The notes under the pieces were generated by a model. That model was not told the origin of the DNA. It saw nothing but the letters and a program-made list of their open reading frames with translations, and did not search any database. The position numbers and the translations under genes are program-made. DNA of 64,000 bases, taken from assembly GCF_009796785.1 (NCBI RefSeq), contig NZ_CP047026.1, positions 3,020,501 to 3,084,500 of the forward strand. Direction: 5' to 3'. This DNA is from Polaribacter sp. L3A8 (GTDB lineage Bacteria; Bacteroidota; Bacteroidia; Flavobacteriales; Flavobacteriaceae). This document shows, piece after piece, positions 1-8,072 of the stretch. How positions within the stretch are numbered: the first letter of the stretch is position 1; every line of letters starts with the position of its first letter.

Positions 1-700
1 TCATTGGATCTATAGTTAATCTTCCTGTTTTTGTAGGTACCAATAAAGCTTTTTGAAGTACAATATATCTATAATCTTCACCATTATACTTACCTATTTT
101 TACAGGGTAAGCATTTATTTTAATTGCTTGATTCCAAAAACCGTTATATTGTGGTGCTTCTGTAACATTGGTATCGTAAACACTAACATTTTCGCTTACA
201 TAAAGTCTATATTCTACATAAATTCCTTCGCCTACATAAGGGCTAGATTTAGAAATTTCTGCAACTAAATGTATATTTTGTTGAGCAATATAATTTGGGT
301 CATTTGGGTTTTTAGGAACCGCGACTGCATCTGAAACAATAATTTTTATAGGTTCAGATTTTATTGTTTTTCCACCAATTTTAATACTTGCCGTTCCAAT
401 AGTTAATTCACCCTTTGTTTTTGGTTGAATAATGTACGAGTAAGACTGTGTAAAACTAGCTTTTCCGTTTATCCAAGATTGACTTACCGATTGGCTTGGT
501 CCGCCAACAACTTTGAAATTAGAAAATTTTGGAGGAGAAAAATCATCTCCACCTTGTTTGTTTATTGAAAACTCTATTCGTAATCGTTGGTTTACGCCCA
601 ACTTGTTTTTACTCACTTTAGCCAATAAGGTTGCGTCTTGTGCAACTACTGCAAGCGAAAGCAAACTTATAAATAATGTTATGTAAAATTTCAACTTCAT
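1..700 (-). CDS. batD: BatD, N-terminal part (runs off window)
   Basis: Partial gene, open at the left edge; about 233 codons are visible from the ATG at 698-700. The product starts with a signal peptide (MKLKFYITLFISLLSLAVVA, cut before QD) and continues as a periplasmic Ig-like beta protein with the BatD 'oxygen tolerance' pattern: NQRLRIEFSINKQGGDDFSP, a GGPSQSVSQSW segment, and a YVGEGIYVEYRLYVS repeat. BatD is a membrane-anchored partner of the BatA/BatB von Willebrand proteins. It lies 132 bp downstream of batC on the same strand, and the promoter at 1720-1727 would serve both. The C-terminal membrane segment is outside the window. Family call is confident; the physiological role of Bat proteins (aerotolerance, envelope stress) is known only loosely. 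Confidence 0.88.
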   Translation of the reverse strand, partial: MKLKFYITLFISLLSLAVVAQDATLLAKVSKNKLGVNQRLRIEFSINKQGGDDFSPPKFSNFKVVGGPSQSVSQSWINGKASFTQSYSYIIQPKTKGELTIGTASIKIGGKTIKSEPIKIIVSDAVAVPKNPNDPNYIAQQNIHLVAEISKSSPYVGEGIYVEYRLYVSENVSVYDTNVTEAPQYNGFWNQAIKINAYPVKIGKYNGEDYRYIVLQKALLVPTKTGRLTIDPM

Positions 701-832
701 ATTCGTTTCTCTATATCTCCCAAAAGGGGAGAAACACGCTTATTTTAATTTTTAATCTATATTTCTCTCAACCGTAAGTGATCTTTTAAGGTTGAATTTC
801 TTCTCTTTTAAAGAAGTAAAGATGGGTTTTTT

Positions 833-1663
833 TTACCAATCTTTTTCTTGTTTTACTTTTTTACCTTTTGCTTTTTTAGCATTCATTTTCTTCTGAGTTT
901 TCTTTTCCTCATTATTTAGGCTTTCTAGCAATTGTTTAACCTGTTGCGGAGACATTTTTCCTTGTTGTGGTTTGGGTTTTTGCTGCTCTTTTTTCTCATC
1001 TTTTTTAGGGTCTTGATTTTTCTTTTGATCCTCGTCTCCCTTACCATCTTTATCTTTGTTGTCTTTTTTGTCCTTGTCGTCTCCGTCTTTTTTATCTTTA
1101 TCCTTGTCTTTATTTTTGTCGTCTTTGTCTTTCTTGTCCTTATCTTTATTATCCTTATTGTCTTTGTTATCTTTGTTTTTGTCGTCTTTATTATCCTGAT
1201 TTTCCTTCTCTAATAATTTCTGAGCAACCGCTAAATTATAGCGAGTTTCATCATCATTAGGGTTGTTTCTTAAAGAATTTTTATAGGCATCAACCGCTGG
1301 TTGATATTGTTTTTGCTCCATCATGGCGTTACCAATATTATGAAACGCTTCTGCCTTTGTAAATTTATCTTCCGCAGTTTTTGCAGTTAATTCGTATTGC
1401 GGAACAGCCTCTTTAAAATTTTTATTTTCATAAAAAGCATTTCCTAAATTATAAGATGCTTTATCATAATTTGCGTTATTACCTAAAGATTTTTGATAGG
1501 CTACAGAGGCATCGGTAAATTGTTTTTTATTGTACAATTCATTTCCTTGTCTTAACAACTTTCTTGCTTTTCGTTGTAAGAGAATAGAATCTTTTTGTGC
1601 TAAAATTTCTTTAGAGGAAAATAGCATTAAGAAAACGATAAGGATGTAATGTAAATTCTTCAT
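833..1663 (-). CDS. batC: BatC, TPR protein with Lys/Asp-rich tail
   Basis: 276 aa from the ATG at 1661-1663; an earlier in-frame start (1684) would put seven residues before a clear signal peptide (MKNLHYILIVFLMLFSSKEI, cut near LAQ), so the shorter start is chosen. Residues about 25-150 are three to four tetratricopeptide repeats (NELYNKKQFTDASVAYQKSL, AFHNIGNAMMEQKQYQPAVD). Residues about 155-235 are an almost pure Lys/Asp/Asn low-complexity stretch, followed by a short basic helix and tail (QQVKQLLESLNNEEKK). BatC is a periplasmic TPR partner in the Bat complex. It has its own TACTTTTG box 57 bp upstream, because the glycosyltransferase gene separates it from batB. Confidence 0.88.
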   Translation of the reverse strand: MKNLHYILIVFLMLFSSKEILAQKDSILLQRKARKLLRQGNELYNKKQFTDASVAYQKSLGNNANYDKASYNLGNAFYENKNFKEAVPQYELTAKTAEDKFTKAEAFHNIGNAMMEQKQYQPAVDAYKNSLRNNPNDDETRYNLAVAQKLLEKENQDNKDDKNKDNKDNKDNKDKDKKDKDDKNKDKDKDKKDGDDKDKKDNKDKDGKGDEDQKKNQDPKKDEKKEQQKPKPQQGKMSPQQVKQLLESLNNEEKKTQKKMNAKKAKGKKVKQEKDW

Positions 1664-1719
1664 GTTATTTTGAATTTCTGTCATAATTCTGTATCATTAT
1701 TCATAAAAGTTAATGATTA

Positions 1720-1727
1720 CAAAAGTA
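1720..1727 (-). promoter_or_regulatory. -7 box TACTTTTG for batC-batD
   Basis: On the minus strand the sequence reads TACTTTTG, matching the Bacteroidota -7 consensus TAnnTTTG, 56 nt upstream of the batC ATG. It gives batC and batD a promoter independent of the upstream bat genes. Confidence 0.55.
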
Positions 1728-1937
1728 CGGCATTCAAAAAAAGAATTTTGTTAATAAGTTGTTATTTTTAATAATTTATACAGTGTAAAAATTACATTTT
1801 TTTTAGTTAAAAAGCCCCTTGCAATCTATAAAACTAAGGTTTTTTTAGGGTTGTTTTTGGGTATCTTGTTCGTTATCAGTTATCTGAGAGGTTAGGTGTT
1901 TTGTGTAGCTTTATATAAAACACCTATAAACAAAAAA

Positions 1938-1972
1938 TTGATGAACAATAAATAGTATTTATCGTTCATCAA
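1938..1972 (-). terminator. Terminator after GT2 glycosyltransferase
   Basis: Arms TTGATGAAC and GTTCATCAA with inner arms ATAAAT/ATTTAT and one mismatch form a 15-16 bp stem with a 3-nt loop. On the minus strand the stem is followed by a run of six T, so it terminates transcription of the gene ending at 2041. Confidence 0.8.
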
Positions 1973-2040
1973 TAGAATTAGGGGTTACTTCTTTAACCGA
2001 TATTTACAAAGGTTGTTTTTGTCTTCAATCATTTATCTAT

Positions 2041-3435
2041 TTATGCAGCTAGTTCACGAGTTAACCATCCACTTTTACCAGCTGTTGCAATAGCGTATGG
2101 AGTAATCCAGAATAAGCCAAAAGTATATAAGATACTGTAAGAGTATGCCCAAAGTGCTTCTTTTAAATCATATCTTTTTGAGTAAAATAATACAGGGAAT
2201 GTTGAAAATATTAGAATACTTAATAGTGTAGAGCTTAAAAATAAAACGGGATGGGTTACAATGAAATAGCACATGAATAATAAAAATGGGTAAGACATAA
2301 TCATTTTTATTGATTGCGTAACAAATAACAATCTCGATCCAAATTTACTACCTTCTCTAAAATTGGTAAACACATATTTATACATGGCAATGTTTTCACG
2401 AACATTACTTCTTCCCCATCTAATAAACATTTTATACAAGCCTGTATAATCTTCTGGTACATTTGTATATGCATAGGCGTTTTTCTGAAATAAAACACTG
2501 TAACCTTGTTTTAAAATCATATTTGTTAAGGCTCTATCTTCACCAATATCCGATGCTTTCCCCATAAATTTTTGATCGATCCATTCTGGTAAACATGCAA
2601 ATACAGCACTTGCTTTATATGCCGCTAATGCTCCAGGAGTACATAAAACAGAATTTAAACTACTTTCTGCAGAACGCTTAAACTCAAAACTCATTACAAA
2701 ACTTACGTTTAGCATTTTTGGCAATAAGGCTTTTTTATTATTCAATACTTGAATGTTACCAGCCACAGCACCGCATTTTTTATCTGTAACTAACGGACTT
2801 ACTAAATTACGAAGTGTATCTTCTTTAACTATCGAATCACTATCTACAGTTACAAAAACGTCTCCTGTACCAATGTTAAAACCACGGTATAATGCATGTC
2901 TTTTCCCCATATTTTTAGGTTGTTGCATTATAGTTACTTGGTCTCCTAAAATTCTTTTAGCTTCTTTCATCCAATACCAAGTATCATCTTTACTACCATC
3001 ATCAATAGATAATAATTGTAATTTTTCTTTCGGATAATCGCTTTTAGCTAAACTTTCTAAAGTTGCCCAAACTTGTTTTCCTTCGTTATATGCTGGTACT
3101 ATCACGGTAACTGTTGGTAGTTCGTTATCACTTACAGATGCTATAGGTTTGTATTTAAAGTATAAATATACATCGTAAATAAAAGTCATGGCTCCAAAGA
3201 CAAACAATACGGCTGCAACTGTAAAAAAGATAAACCCGAAATTGTTATTTAATCTATTAAAATTAAATTTTGAAAAATCATCTTGTAATAAATAAACGGA
3301 ATAAGCAGCACCAATCATTACAACAAATGAACTTATGAGAATAATAAGAGCTCTAAAATTAATTGGAGTGGTTTTCTTATCTTCTATAGAAAATTTATTA
3401 TTATGTAACTTTAAATTATAGGTTGCTGATTTCAT
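2041..3435 (-). CDS. Membrane GT2 glycosyltransferase, hyaluronan-synthase-like
   Basis: 464 aa. Two N-terminal membrane segments (about 28-50 and 68-92), a GT-A domain (about 105-340), then four or so C-terminal membrane segments. Catalytic motifs of processive family-2 enzymes are visible: VIVPAYNEG, the SIDDGSKDDT nucleotide-binding loop, TVDSDSIV (DxD), GEDRALT (the acceptor-base motif) and FIRWGRS in the QxxRW position. This architecture is that of hyaluronan synthase, NodC and related beta-glycan synthases; the sugar cannot be told from sequence. It sits between batB and batC but has terminators on both sides and a 560-bp upstream region, so it looks like an independent transcription unit inserted in the bat cluster. 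Confidence 0.85.
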   Translation of the reverse strand: MKSATYNLKLHNNKFSIEDKKTTPINFRALIILISSFVVMIGAAYSVYLLQDDFSKFNFNRLNNNFGFIFFTVAAVLFVFGAMTFIYDVYLYFKYKPIASVSDNELPTVTVIVPAYNEGKQVWATLESLAKSDYPKEKLQLLSIDDGSKDDTWYWMKEAKRILGDQVTIMQQPKNMGKRHALYRGFNIGTGDVFVTVDSDSIVKEDTLRNLVSPLVTDKKCGAVAGNIQVLNNKKALLPKMLNVSFVMSFEFKRSAESSLNSVLCTPGALAAYKASAVFACLPEWIDQKFMGKASDIGEDRALTNMILKQGYSVLFQKNAYAYTNVPEDYTGLYKMFIRWGRSNVRENIAMYKYVFTNFREGSKFGSRLLFVTQSIKMIMSYPFLLFMCYFIVTHPVLFLSSTLLSILIFSTFPVLFYSKRYDLKEALWAYSYSILYTFGLFWITPYAIATAGKSGWLTRELAA

Positions 3436-3537
3436 TTTGAAAATTGTTTAGTTCTTGTGTATACATCTAAACCAATTTGCGTGCCGTTAGAAATAAAGAC
3501 CATTTTACTAGTGTTTATACCTTTTTAGAGTGTTTTT

Positions 3538-3570
3538 GTGTGTAAAATTTACTCACTTAGTGTGTAAAAA
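3538..3570. promoter_or_regulatory. Direct repeat pair GTGTGTAAAA, possible operator
   Basis: The 10-mer GTGTGTAAAA occurs at 3538-3547 and again at 3560-3569, a 22-bp period (about two helical turns), 100-135 bp upstream of the glycosyltransferase start. Direct repeats with this period are typical of LytTR-type regulator sites. The regulator is unknown. Confidence 0.35.
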
Positions 3571-3906
3571 GTATACTTTATTATTGTTCAGATTTCTTGT
3601 TATTGCTGAGGTTTTGGATGTTTGTATCGTTGTAAAAAGTTATGCGTAACATCTAAGAACTGATAATTAGATCTAGATCTTAAAAAATAGAAAGTTGTCT
3701 TTTAAGTTTTGGGAGGTTTATTTTGGATGAAAATATAAACTTAGAGACAACTATGATAAATAAATTTGGATTGATATTTAGAAGGTATATCTACTTTATC
3801 TGTAAAAGAATACTTGTTTGTTCAATCTATTTTGTAAGCTTTTTTTTCTGTTGATGAAAAAATATGTAGAAGTAGAATTTTAGAAAAAAAAACTATTTTT
3901 CACAAC

Positions 3907-3941
3907 AAAAGAGCCGATTAAAATATTTAATCGGCTCTTTT
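3907..3941. terminator. Bidirectional terminator after batB
   Basis: Perfect 16-bp inverted repeat (arms 3907-3922 and 3926-3941, core GAGCCGATTA) with a 3-nt ATA loop. Arms end in A4/T4, so it can act on both strands; it ends the moxR-to-batB transcript. Confidence 0.88.
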
Positions 3942-3995
3942 GGTATTCTGTAATTTCAGTTGATGAAATTGTGTCTTTTTTAGAAATAACTTAGG

Positions 3996-5042
3996 TTATT
4001 TATTTGTTTTTTCTTCATTAAATAAATCTACTTTTCGTAACCATTTTGTTTTCTTATCAAACAAGAAAATATCAATAAGTAAGAACAATAATCCGATGGC
4101 TAAAAACCACTGAAATTGGTCTTTATAATCAGAGAATTGTTTGGTTTCAAATTCGCTTTTTTCTGCATTTGCAATCACATCAGCAATAATTTCTACCGGT
4201 CTTTCTGTAATATTACCATCAATATATTTTCCATCCGCAGCATCTGCAATACCTTGTAAAACTTCTGGCATACGTTTGGTAATGACAGTTTCTCCTTTAT
4301 TGTCTTTTTTATAGCCAATCATAGAACCGTTTAAGCGCATTGGTATTGGTCCACCTTTTTCTAAACCTACACCAATGGTATAAATCTTTACACCTTCGTT
4401 TGCTAAGTTCTGAGCAACTTGTTTTGTTTCTTCTTGATGATCTTCTCCATCAGAAATAATGATTAAAAAACGATTTGTTTGTTCGTCATTATTATAATAT
4501 GTTTTGGCTAATTCTAACGCTCCATTGATATCTGTTCCTTGGCTAGAAACCATATCTGGATTGGCGTTTTGCAAAAACATATTTGCAGCTGCATGATCTG
4601 TTGTTATTGGTAAAAGTGGATATGCATTTCCGGCATAAATAATAATTCCCACTCTATCTGATCCTAATTTATCAATTGTTTTAGAGATGATCTGTTTTGC
4701 TTTTTCTAAACGGTTAGGCGCAATGTCTTCTGCCAACATACTTTTAGAAACATCTAAGGCAAAAACAATATCTACACCTTCTCTTTTTACCGTTTTTAGT
4801 TTGGTTCCCATTTTTGGGTTTACTAAAGAAATTACTAAAAATGTAATTCCTAAAAGTAAAAATACCAGTTTTAAAACCGATTTAAATGTTGATGAATTTG
4901 GTGCTAATTTTTGCAGTAAATTTAAATCAGAAAATTTACGTTGTGTTCTTTTTTTCCACCATAAAACCAACAAGAAAACAACAATCATTGCTGGAATGAT
5001 TAGCAGTAGGGAAAAATAAATTGGTTCTTCAATTTTATACAT
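3996..5042 (-). CDS. batB: BatB, von Willebrand A membrane protein
   Basis: 348 aa. N-terminal membrane segment (IYFSLLLIIPAMIVVFLLVL), a second at about 57-75, a von Willebrand A domain (about 88-280) and a C-terminal membrane segment (FQWFLAIGLLFLLIDIFLF). The metal-ion-dependent adhesion site is intact: DVSKSML, a Thr in SSQGTDING, and ISDGEDHQ. BatB pairs with BatA in the inner membrane with the VWA domain exposed. It follows batA by 163 bp, an interval that carries a palindromic repeat, and ends at a strong terminator rather than reading into batC. Confidence 0.92.
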   Translation of the reverse strand: MYKIEEPIYFSLLLIIPAMIVVFLLVLWWKKRTQRKFSDLNLLQKLAPNSSTFKSVLKLVFLLLGITFLVISLVNPKMGTKLKTVKREGVDIVFALDVSKSMLAEDIAPNRLEKAKQIISKTIDKLGSDRVGIIIYAGNAYPLLPITTDHAAANMFLQNANPDMVSSQGTDINGALELAKTYYNNDEQTNRFLIIISDGEDHQEETKQVAQNLANEGVKIYTIGVGLEKGGPIPMRLNGSMIGYKKDNKGETVITKRMPEVLQGIADAADGKYIDGNITERPVEIIADVIANAEKSEFETKQFSDYKDQFQWFLAIGLLFLLIDIFLFDKKTKWLRKVDLFNEEKTNK

Positions 5043-5070
5043 TGTTTGGTCTTGTAATTTTTATTCACTC

Positions 5071-5119
5071 TGTCACATCGAGTGAATTTGATTTTTTATC
5101 AAATTTGTATCGAGATGTT
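5071..5119. repeat. Imperfect palindromic repeat between batA and batB
   Basis: Left arm ACATCGAGTGAATTTGAT and right arm ATCAAATTTGTATCGAGATG are imperfect complements around a T-rich loop, preceded by TGTC. It resembles the TGTCA-headed dispersed palindromes seen elsewhere in this window (51.6, 51.8, 58.7 kb) and would form an intra-operon mRNA hairpin. Confidence 0.55.
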
Positions 5120-5205
5120 ATTCTATTCTTGATACAACTATTTAATACTGTTTTTTCTAACCTTATTTTGTAAATACGTACAAGTTTTAAAAAAAATAGA
5201 GCACT

Positions 5206-6222
5206 TTAAATAAACGATTTAAAGATGGTATTTCTTAACAAGAATTCTAACAATAAGAATCCTAGTCCTAAAAAGACAAAAATTCTATATTTTTCTTGAT
5301 AATTGTAATACTTAAATTCTTCTATTTTCGTTTTTTCAAGCTTGTCAATTTCATCATAAATTTCTTTTAAAGACTCGTTGTCTGTTGCTCTAAAGTATTT
5401 TCCTTGTGTTTCTGCTGCTATTTCTTTTAACAAAGCTTCGTCAATTTCTACAGGTAGCTTTCTAAATTGTAATTGCCCTGTTCTAGGATCTTTACTATAA
5501 GGAAAATCTGCCATTCCGTTTGTTCCAATTCCTATGGTGTAGGTTTTAATTTCTAACTCCTTTGCGAGTTCTGTAGCAGTTCTAGGATCTATGTTTCCAG
5601 AATTATTTACACCATCGGTTAATAAAATGATAACCTTACTTTTTGCAGTACTTTCTTTTAACCTGTTTACAGCAGAACCTAAGCCCATTCCTATGGCAGT
5701 TCCGCCTTCTAATTGTCCCCATTTTAATTCAGAAATAGTACGTTTTACAATCCCTTTATCGCTTGTAATTGGTGTTTGTGTAAAACTTTCTCCGGCATAA
5801 ACTACAATTCCTATTCTGTCATTTGGTCTTCTATCAACAAAATCTACAGCTACTTTTTTAAGTGCTTCTAGTCTGTTAGGTTTTAAATCTCTAGCCAACA
5901 TACTTGCAGAAACATCAATAGCCATTACAATATCTATCCCTTTATTCGTTTTTGTTTTTTTACTTACAGCAACGTTTCTTGGTCTTGCTAATGCAATAAT
6001 AATTGCTGCTAAAGCGAATAGCCTTAAAAGATATAAAGCGGGTTTTAATTTAGATAAAAGCGAATCTGTATTAAAACCTTTTATACTAGGCATTGTTAAA
6101 ACTGCAGCATCTTTTTTACGCATAAAAAAGTGCCAAATTGCTAATAATGGTATGATCGCTAAAAGCCACAAGAACCCGGGACTATGAAATTCAAAATTAC
6201 TCCAATTCATCATTTTCTTCAA
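5206..6222 (-). CDS. batA: BatA, von Willebrand A membrane protein
   Basis: 338 aa. Starts with the BatA/B-type N-terminal membrane segment (FEFHSPGFLWLLAIIPLLAI), a second segment at about 60-80, a VWA domain (about 90-290) with intact MIDAS residues (AIDVSASML, EGGTAIGMG, LLTDGVNNSG), and a C-terminal hydrophobic anchor. It overlaps the upstream gene by 26 bp, indicating translational coupling. Two further in-frame ATGs lie within the first five codons, so the exact start is uncertain by a few residues. Partner of BatB in the envelope-stress/aerotolerance complex. Confidence 0.92.
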   Translation of the reverse strand: MKKMMNWSNFEFHSPGFLWLLAIIPLLAIWHFFMRKKDAAVLTMPSIKGFNTDSLLSKLKPALYLLRLFALAAIIIALARPRNVAVSKKTKTNKGIDIVMAIDVSASMLARDLKPNRLEALKKVAVDFVDRRPNDRIGIVVYAGESFTQTPITSDKGIVKRTISELKWGQLEGGTAIGMGLGSAVNRLKESTAKSKVIILLTDGVNNSGNIDPRTATELAKELEIKTYTIGIGTNGMADFPYSKDPRTGQLQFRKLPVEIDEALLKEIAAETQGKYFRATDNESLKEIYDEIDKLEKTKIEEFKYYNYQEKYRIFVFLGLGFLLLEFLLRNTIFKSFI

Positions 6223-7114
6223 TAATTGGTTTAGGTTTTAAATTACTCACAATGTCTTGTGCGTCTTTTCTGTCTTCTTCAATTTCTAAAGCTAAAGGTT
6301 TCGATTTTGCAAATTTCACCAAATCTGCTTCTTGTAATAACGCTTTTAACTTTTTAATGGTTTCTTCTGATGTCTGAATCGTTTCTGCATCTTTAAAGTC
6401 TTTTAACATATCTAAAACTTCGTCAGTTGTTTTTTCTAATGCAGGTACTTTTAATTCTCGCTCTATATAGCCACGAACAATTTCTGTTAATTCAGAATAA
6501 TATTCTTTTACTTTATTGTTTTGCCACAATAATTTTTCGTCTAATTCATTTAGCCTATAAATAGCTTCTTCGTAAGGCGGTAATGCTCTGTAAGTTGGTT
6601 CTTCTTCCTCTTCTTTTCGTTTTCTAATAACAAACCAATAAATCCAGAAACCTATAATTGCCAAAGCAGCTAATAGGATGTAAACGTATATTTTAAAATC
6701 ATCAAAAGTATAGGGTTCGCTTTTAATAGATTTAATAGGGAATTTCTTCACCTTAGTAGTATCAATAGCAATTGTAGCTACATTTACTAACAATGAGTCT
6801 GTTAAAAAAGCTTGGTTTTTTACAAATATCTGTTGCTGCGGAATGTAAAATGCACCACTATCAAAACCTGTTAAAATATACTTTCTGATTAAAGAGTTTT
6901 TAATAGTATCTACTTTTGTAGAATCTATTACCTCTAAACCTTTTAGTTGTAATTTAGGAATGATGACATTCTGAGTTTCATCTACAGTAATTTTTAACTT
7001 GAACTGTTCACCAATTCTAATATTAGTGGTGTCAATTTCTGCTCTTACCATTGGGTTTTGTGCAAAACCAACAGTAGAAATAAAAAGTAGTATGTAAAGT
7101 ATTTGTTTTTTCAT
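6197..7114 (-). CDS. BatD-like single-pass membrane protein of the bat cluster
   Basis: 305 aa. Signal peptide (MKKQILYILLFISTVGFAQ), a periplasmic Ig-like domain (about 20-120) resembling the BatD repeat (ADIRIGEQFKLKITV-type strand pattern, seen here as IRIGEQFKLKITVDE), one membrane segment at about 143-163 (IYVYILLAALAIIGFWIYWF), then a basic/acidic cytosolic tail with a helical domain (LTEIVRGYIERELKVPALE). It sits between the DUF58 gene and batA and overlaps batA by 26 bp. The conserved position in Bat clusters of this phylum suggests a structural partner of the VWA proteins. No enzyme motif is visible. Confidence 0.75.
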   Translation of the reverse strand: MKKQILYILLFISTVGFAQNPMVRAEIDTTNIRIGEQFKLKITVDETQNVIIPKLQLKGLEVIDSTKVDTIKNSLIRKYILTGFDSGAFYIPQQQIFVKNQAFLTDSLLVNVATIAIDTTKVKKFPIKSIKSEPYTFDDFKIYVYILLAALAIIGFWIYWFVIRKRKEEEEEPTYRALPPYEEAIYRLNELDEKLLWQNNKVKEYYSELTEIVRGYIERELKVPALEKTTDEVLDMLKDFKDAETIQTSEETIKKLKALLQEADLVKFAKSKPLALEIEEDRKDAQDIVSNLKPKPIIEENDELE

Positions 7115-7133
7115 TTTTAGGGTAACTGCGTTA

Positions 7134-8003
7134 CTATCTTCCTTTATGTTTAAAATAACCTAGTAATTTTTTCACGTAGTTTTCATCAACTCTTGTGTTA
7201 ACTGTACCTGCGCCACTTCTTTTAAACATGTTTATGTAATAATCAGTTAAACGTAAAGCGTTTGCTTTGTAACTTGTTCTTACAGATTTCGATCCTGTGT
7301 TTATCAGCTTAACTTCTCTAGTTTCTGAATCTAACATGGGGACCATTCCTAAATTAGGAATTTCTTCATCATGTTTATCAAAAATTCTGATTCCTGTTAA
7401 ATCGTGTTTTTTTGCAGCAATTTTTAATGTTTTTTCGTAATCATCATCCATAAAATCTGATAACATAAAAACAATTGCTCTTTTTTTCATCACACTAGAT
7501 AAAAACTTTAAAGCTGCAGCAATATTGGTTTTTTTACTTTTTGGTTTAAATTCTATTAACTCTCTAATAATTCTTAAAACGTGACTTTTTCCTTTTTTAG
7601 GAGGAATAAAAAGTTCTACATCATCAGAAAATAAAATTAAACCTACTTTATCATTATTTTGAGTAGCTGAAAAAGCCAATGTAGCGGCAATTTCTGTAAC
7701 CGTATCTTTTTTAAATTGTGTAGATGTACCAAATAATTCAGAACCAGAAACATCTACCAAAAGCATCATGGTTAACTCTCGTTCTTCTTCAAAAACCTTA
7801 ATATAAGGTTCATTGTAACGCGCAGTAACATTCCAATCAATCGCTCTTACATCATCGCCAAATTGGTATTGTCTTACTTCAGAAAAAGTCATACCACGTC
7901 CTTTAAATGATGAATGGTATTCACCACCAAAAATATCATTAGACAAACGTTTTGTCTTAATTTCTATTTTACGAACCTTTTTAAGTATTTCTTTTGTTTC
8001 CAT
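7134..8003 (-). CDS. DUF58 protein of the MoxR-Bat cluster
   Basis: 289 aa, soluble, no signal peptide. The N-terminal half carries the DUF58 signature (GEYHSSFKGRGMTFSEVRQY, DDVRAIDWNVTARYNEPYIK) followed by a VWA-like fold (MLLVDVSGSELFG, FMLSDFMDD). DUF58 proteins accompany MoxR ATPases and Bat proteins and probably act as adaptors between them. It starts 69 bp after moxR and stops 19 bp before the next gene, in an operon. Confidence 0.92.
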   Translation of the reverse strand: METKEILKKVRKIEIKTKRLSNDIFGGEYHSSFKGRGMTFSEVRQYQFGDDVRAIDWNVTARYNEPYIKVFEEERELTMMLLVDVSGSELFGTSTQFKKDTVTEIAATLAFSATQNNDKVGLILFSDDVELFIPPKKGKSHVLRIIRELIEFKPKSKKTNIAAALKFLSSVMKKRAIVFMLSDFMDDDYEKTLKIAAKKHDLTGIRIFDKHDEEIPNLGMVPMLDSETREVKLINTGSKSVRTSYKANALRLTDYYINMFKRSGAGTVNTRVDENYVKKLLGYFKHKGR

Positions 8004-8072
8004 CTTTTCAATTGTCAGTTAACATTTATCATTTATCAGTTTTAAAACCGATAATTGTTCATTGATAATTGA

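Larger units (their letters stand above)
1664..2040. other. Intergenic: batC promoter and glycosyltransferase terminator
   Basis: 377 bp without a gene. It holds the batC promoter box (1720-1727, minus) and a hairpin terminator (1938-1972) for the glycosyltransferase. The rest is AT-rich with no open frame of note. Confidence 0.6.
3436..3995. other. Long intergenic upstream of the glycosyltransferase
   Basis: 560 bp with no gene. It holds the batB terminator (3907-3941), a pair of direct repeats (3538-3547 and 3560-3570) and AT-rich DNA. Such a long leader in an otherwise compact genome suggests regulated expression of the glycosyltransferase. Confidence 0.5.

Noticed and set aside
53..268. 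Plus-strand 71-codon frame at the left edge
   Set aside because: Lies wholly within batD on the opposite strand, which has clear family motifs.
1010..1200. Short repeated units resembling a CRISPR or minisatellite
   Set aside because: Units are 3-9 bp codon repeats encoding K and D in frame with BatC; no spacers.
932..1213. Plus-strand open frame rich in Phe/Val/Leu opposite batC
   Set aside because: It is the antisense reading of the Lys/Asp repeat tract; no start context and composition explained by the batC codons.
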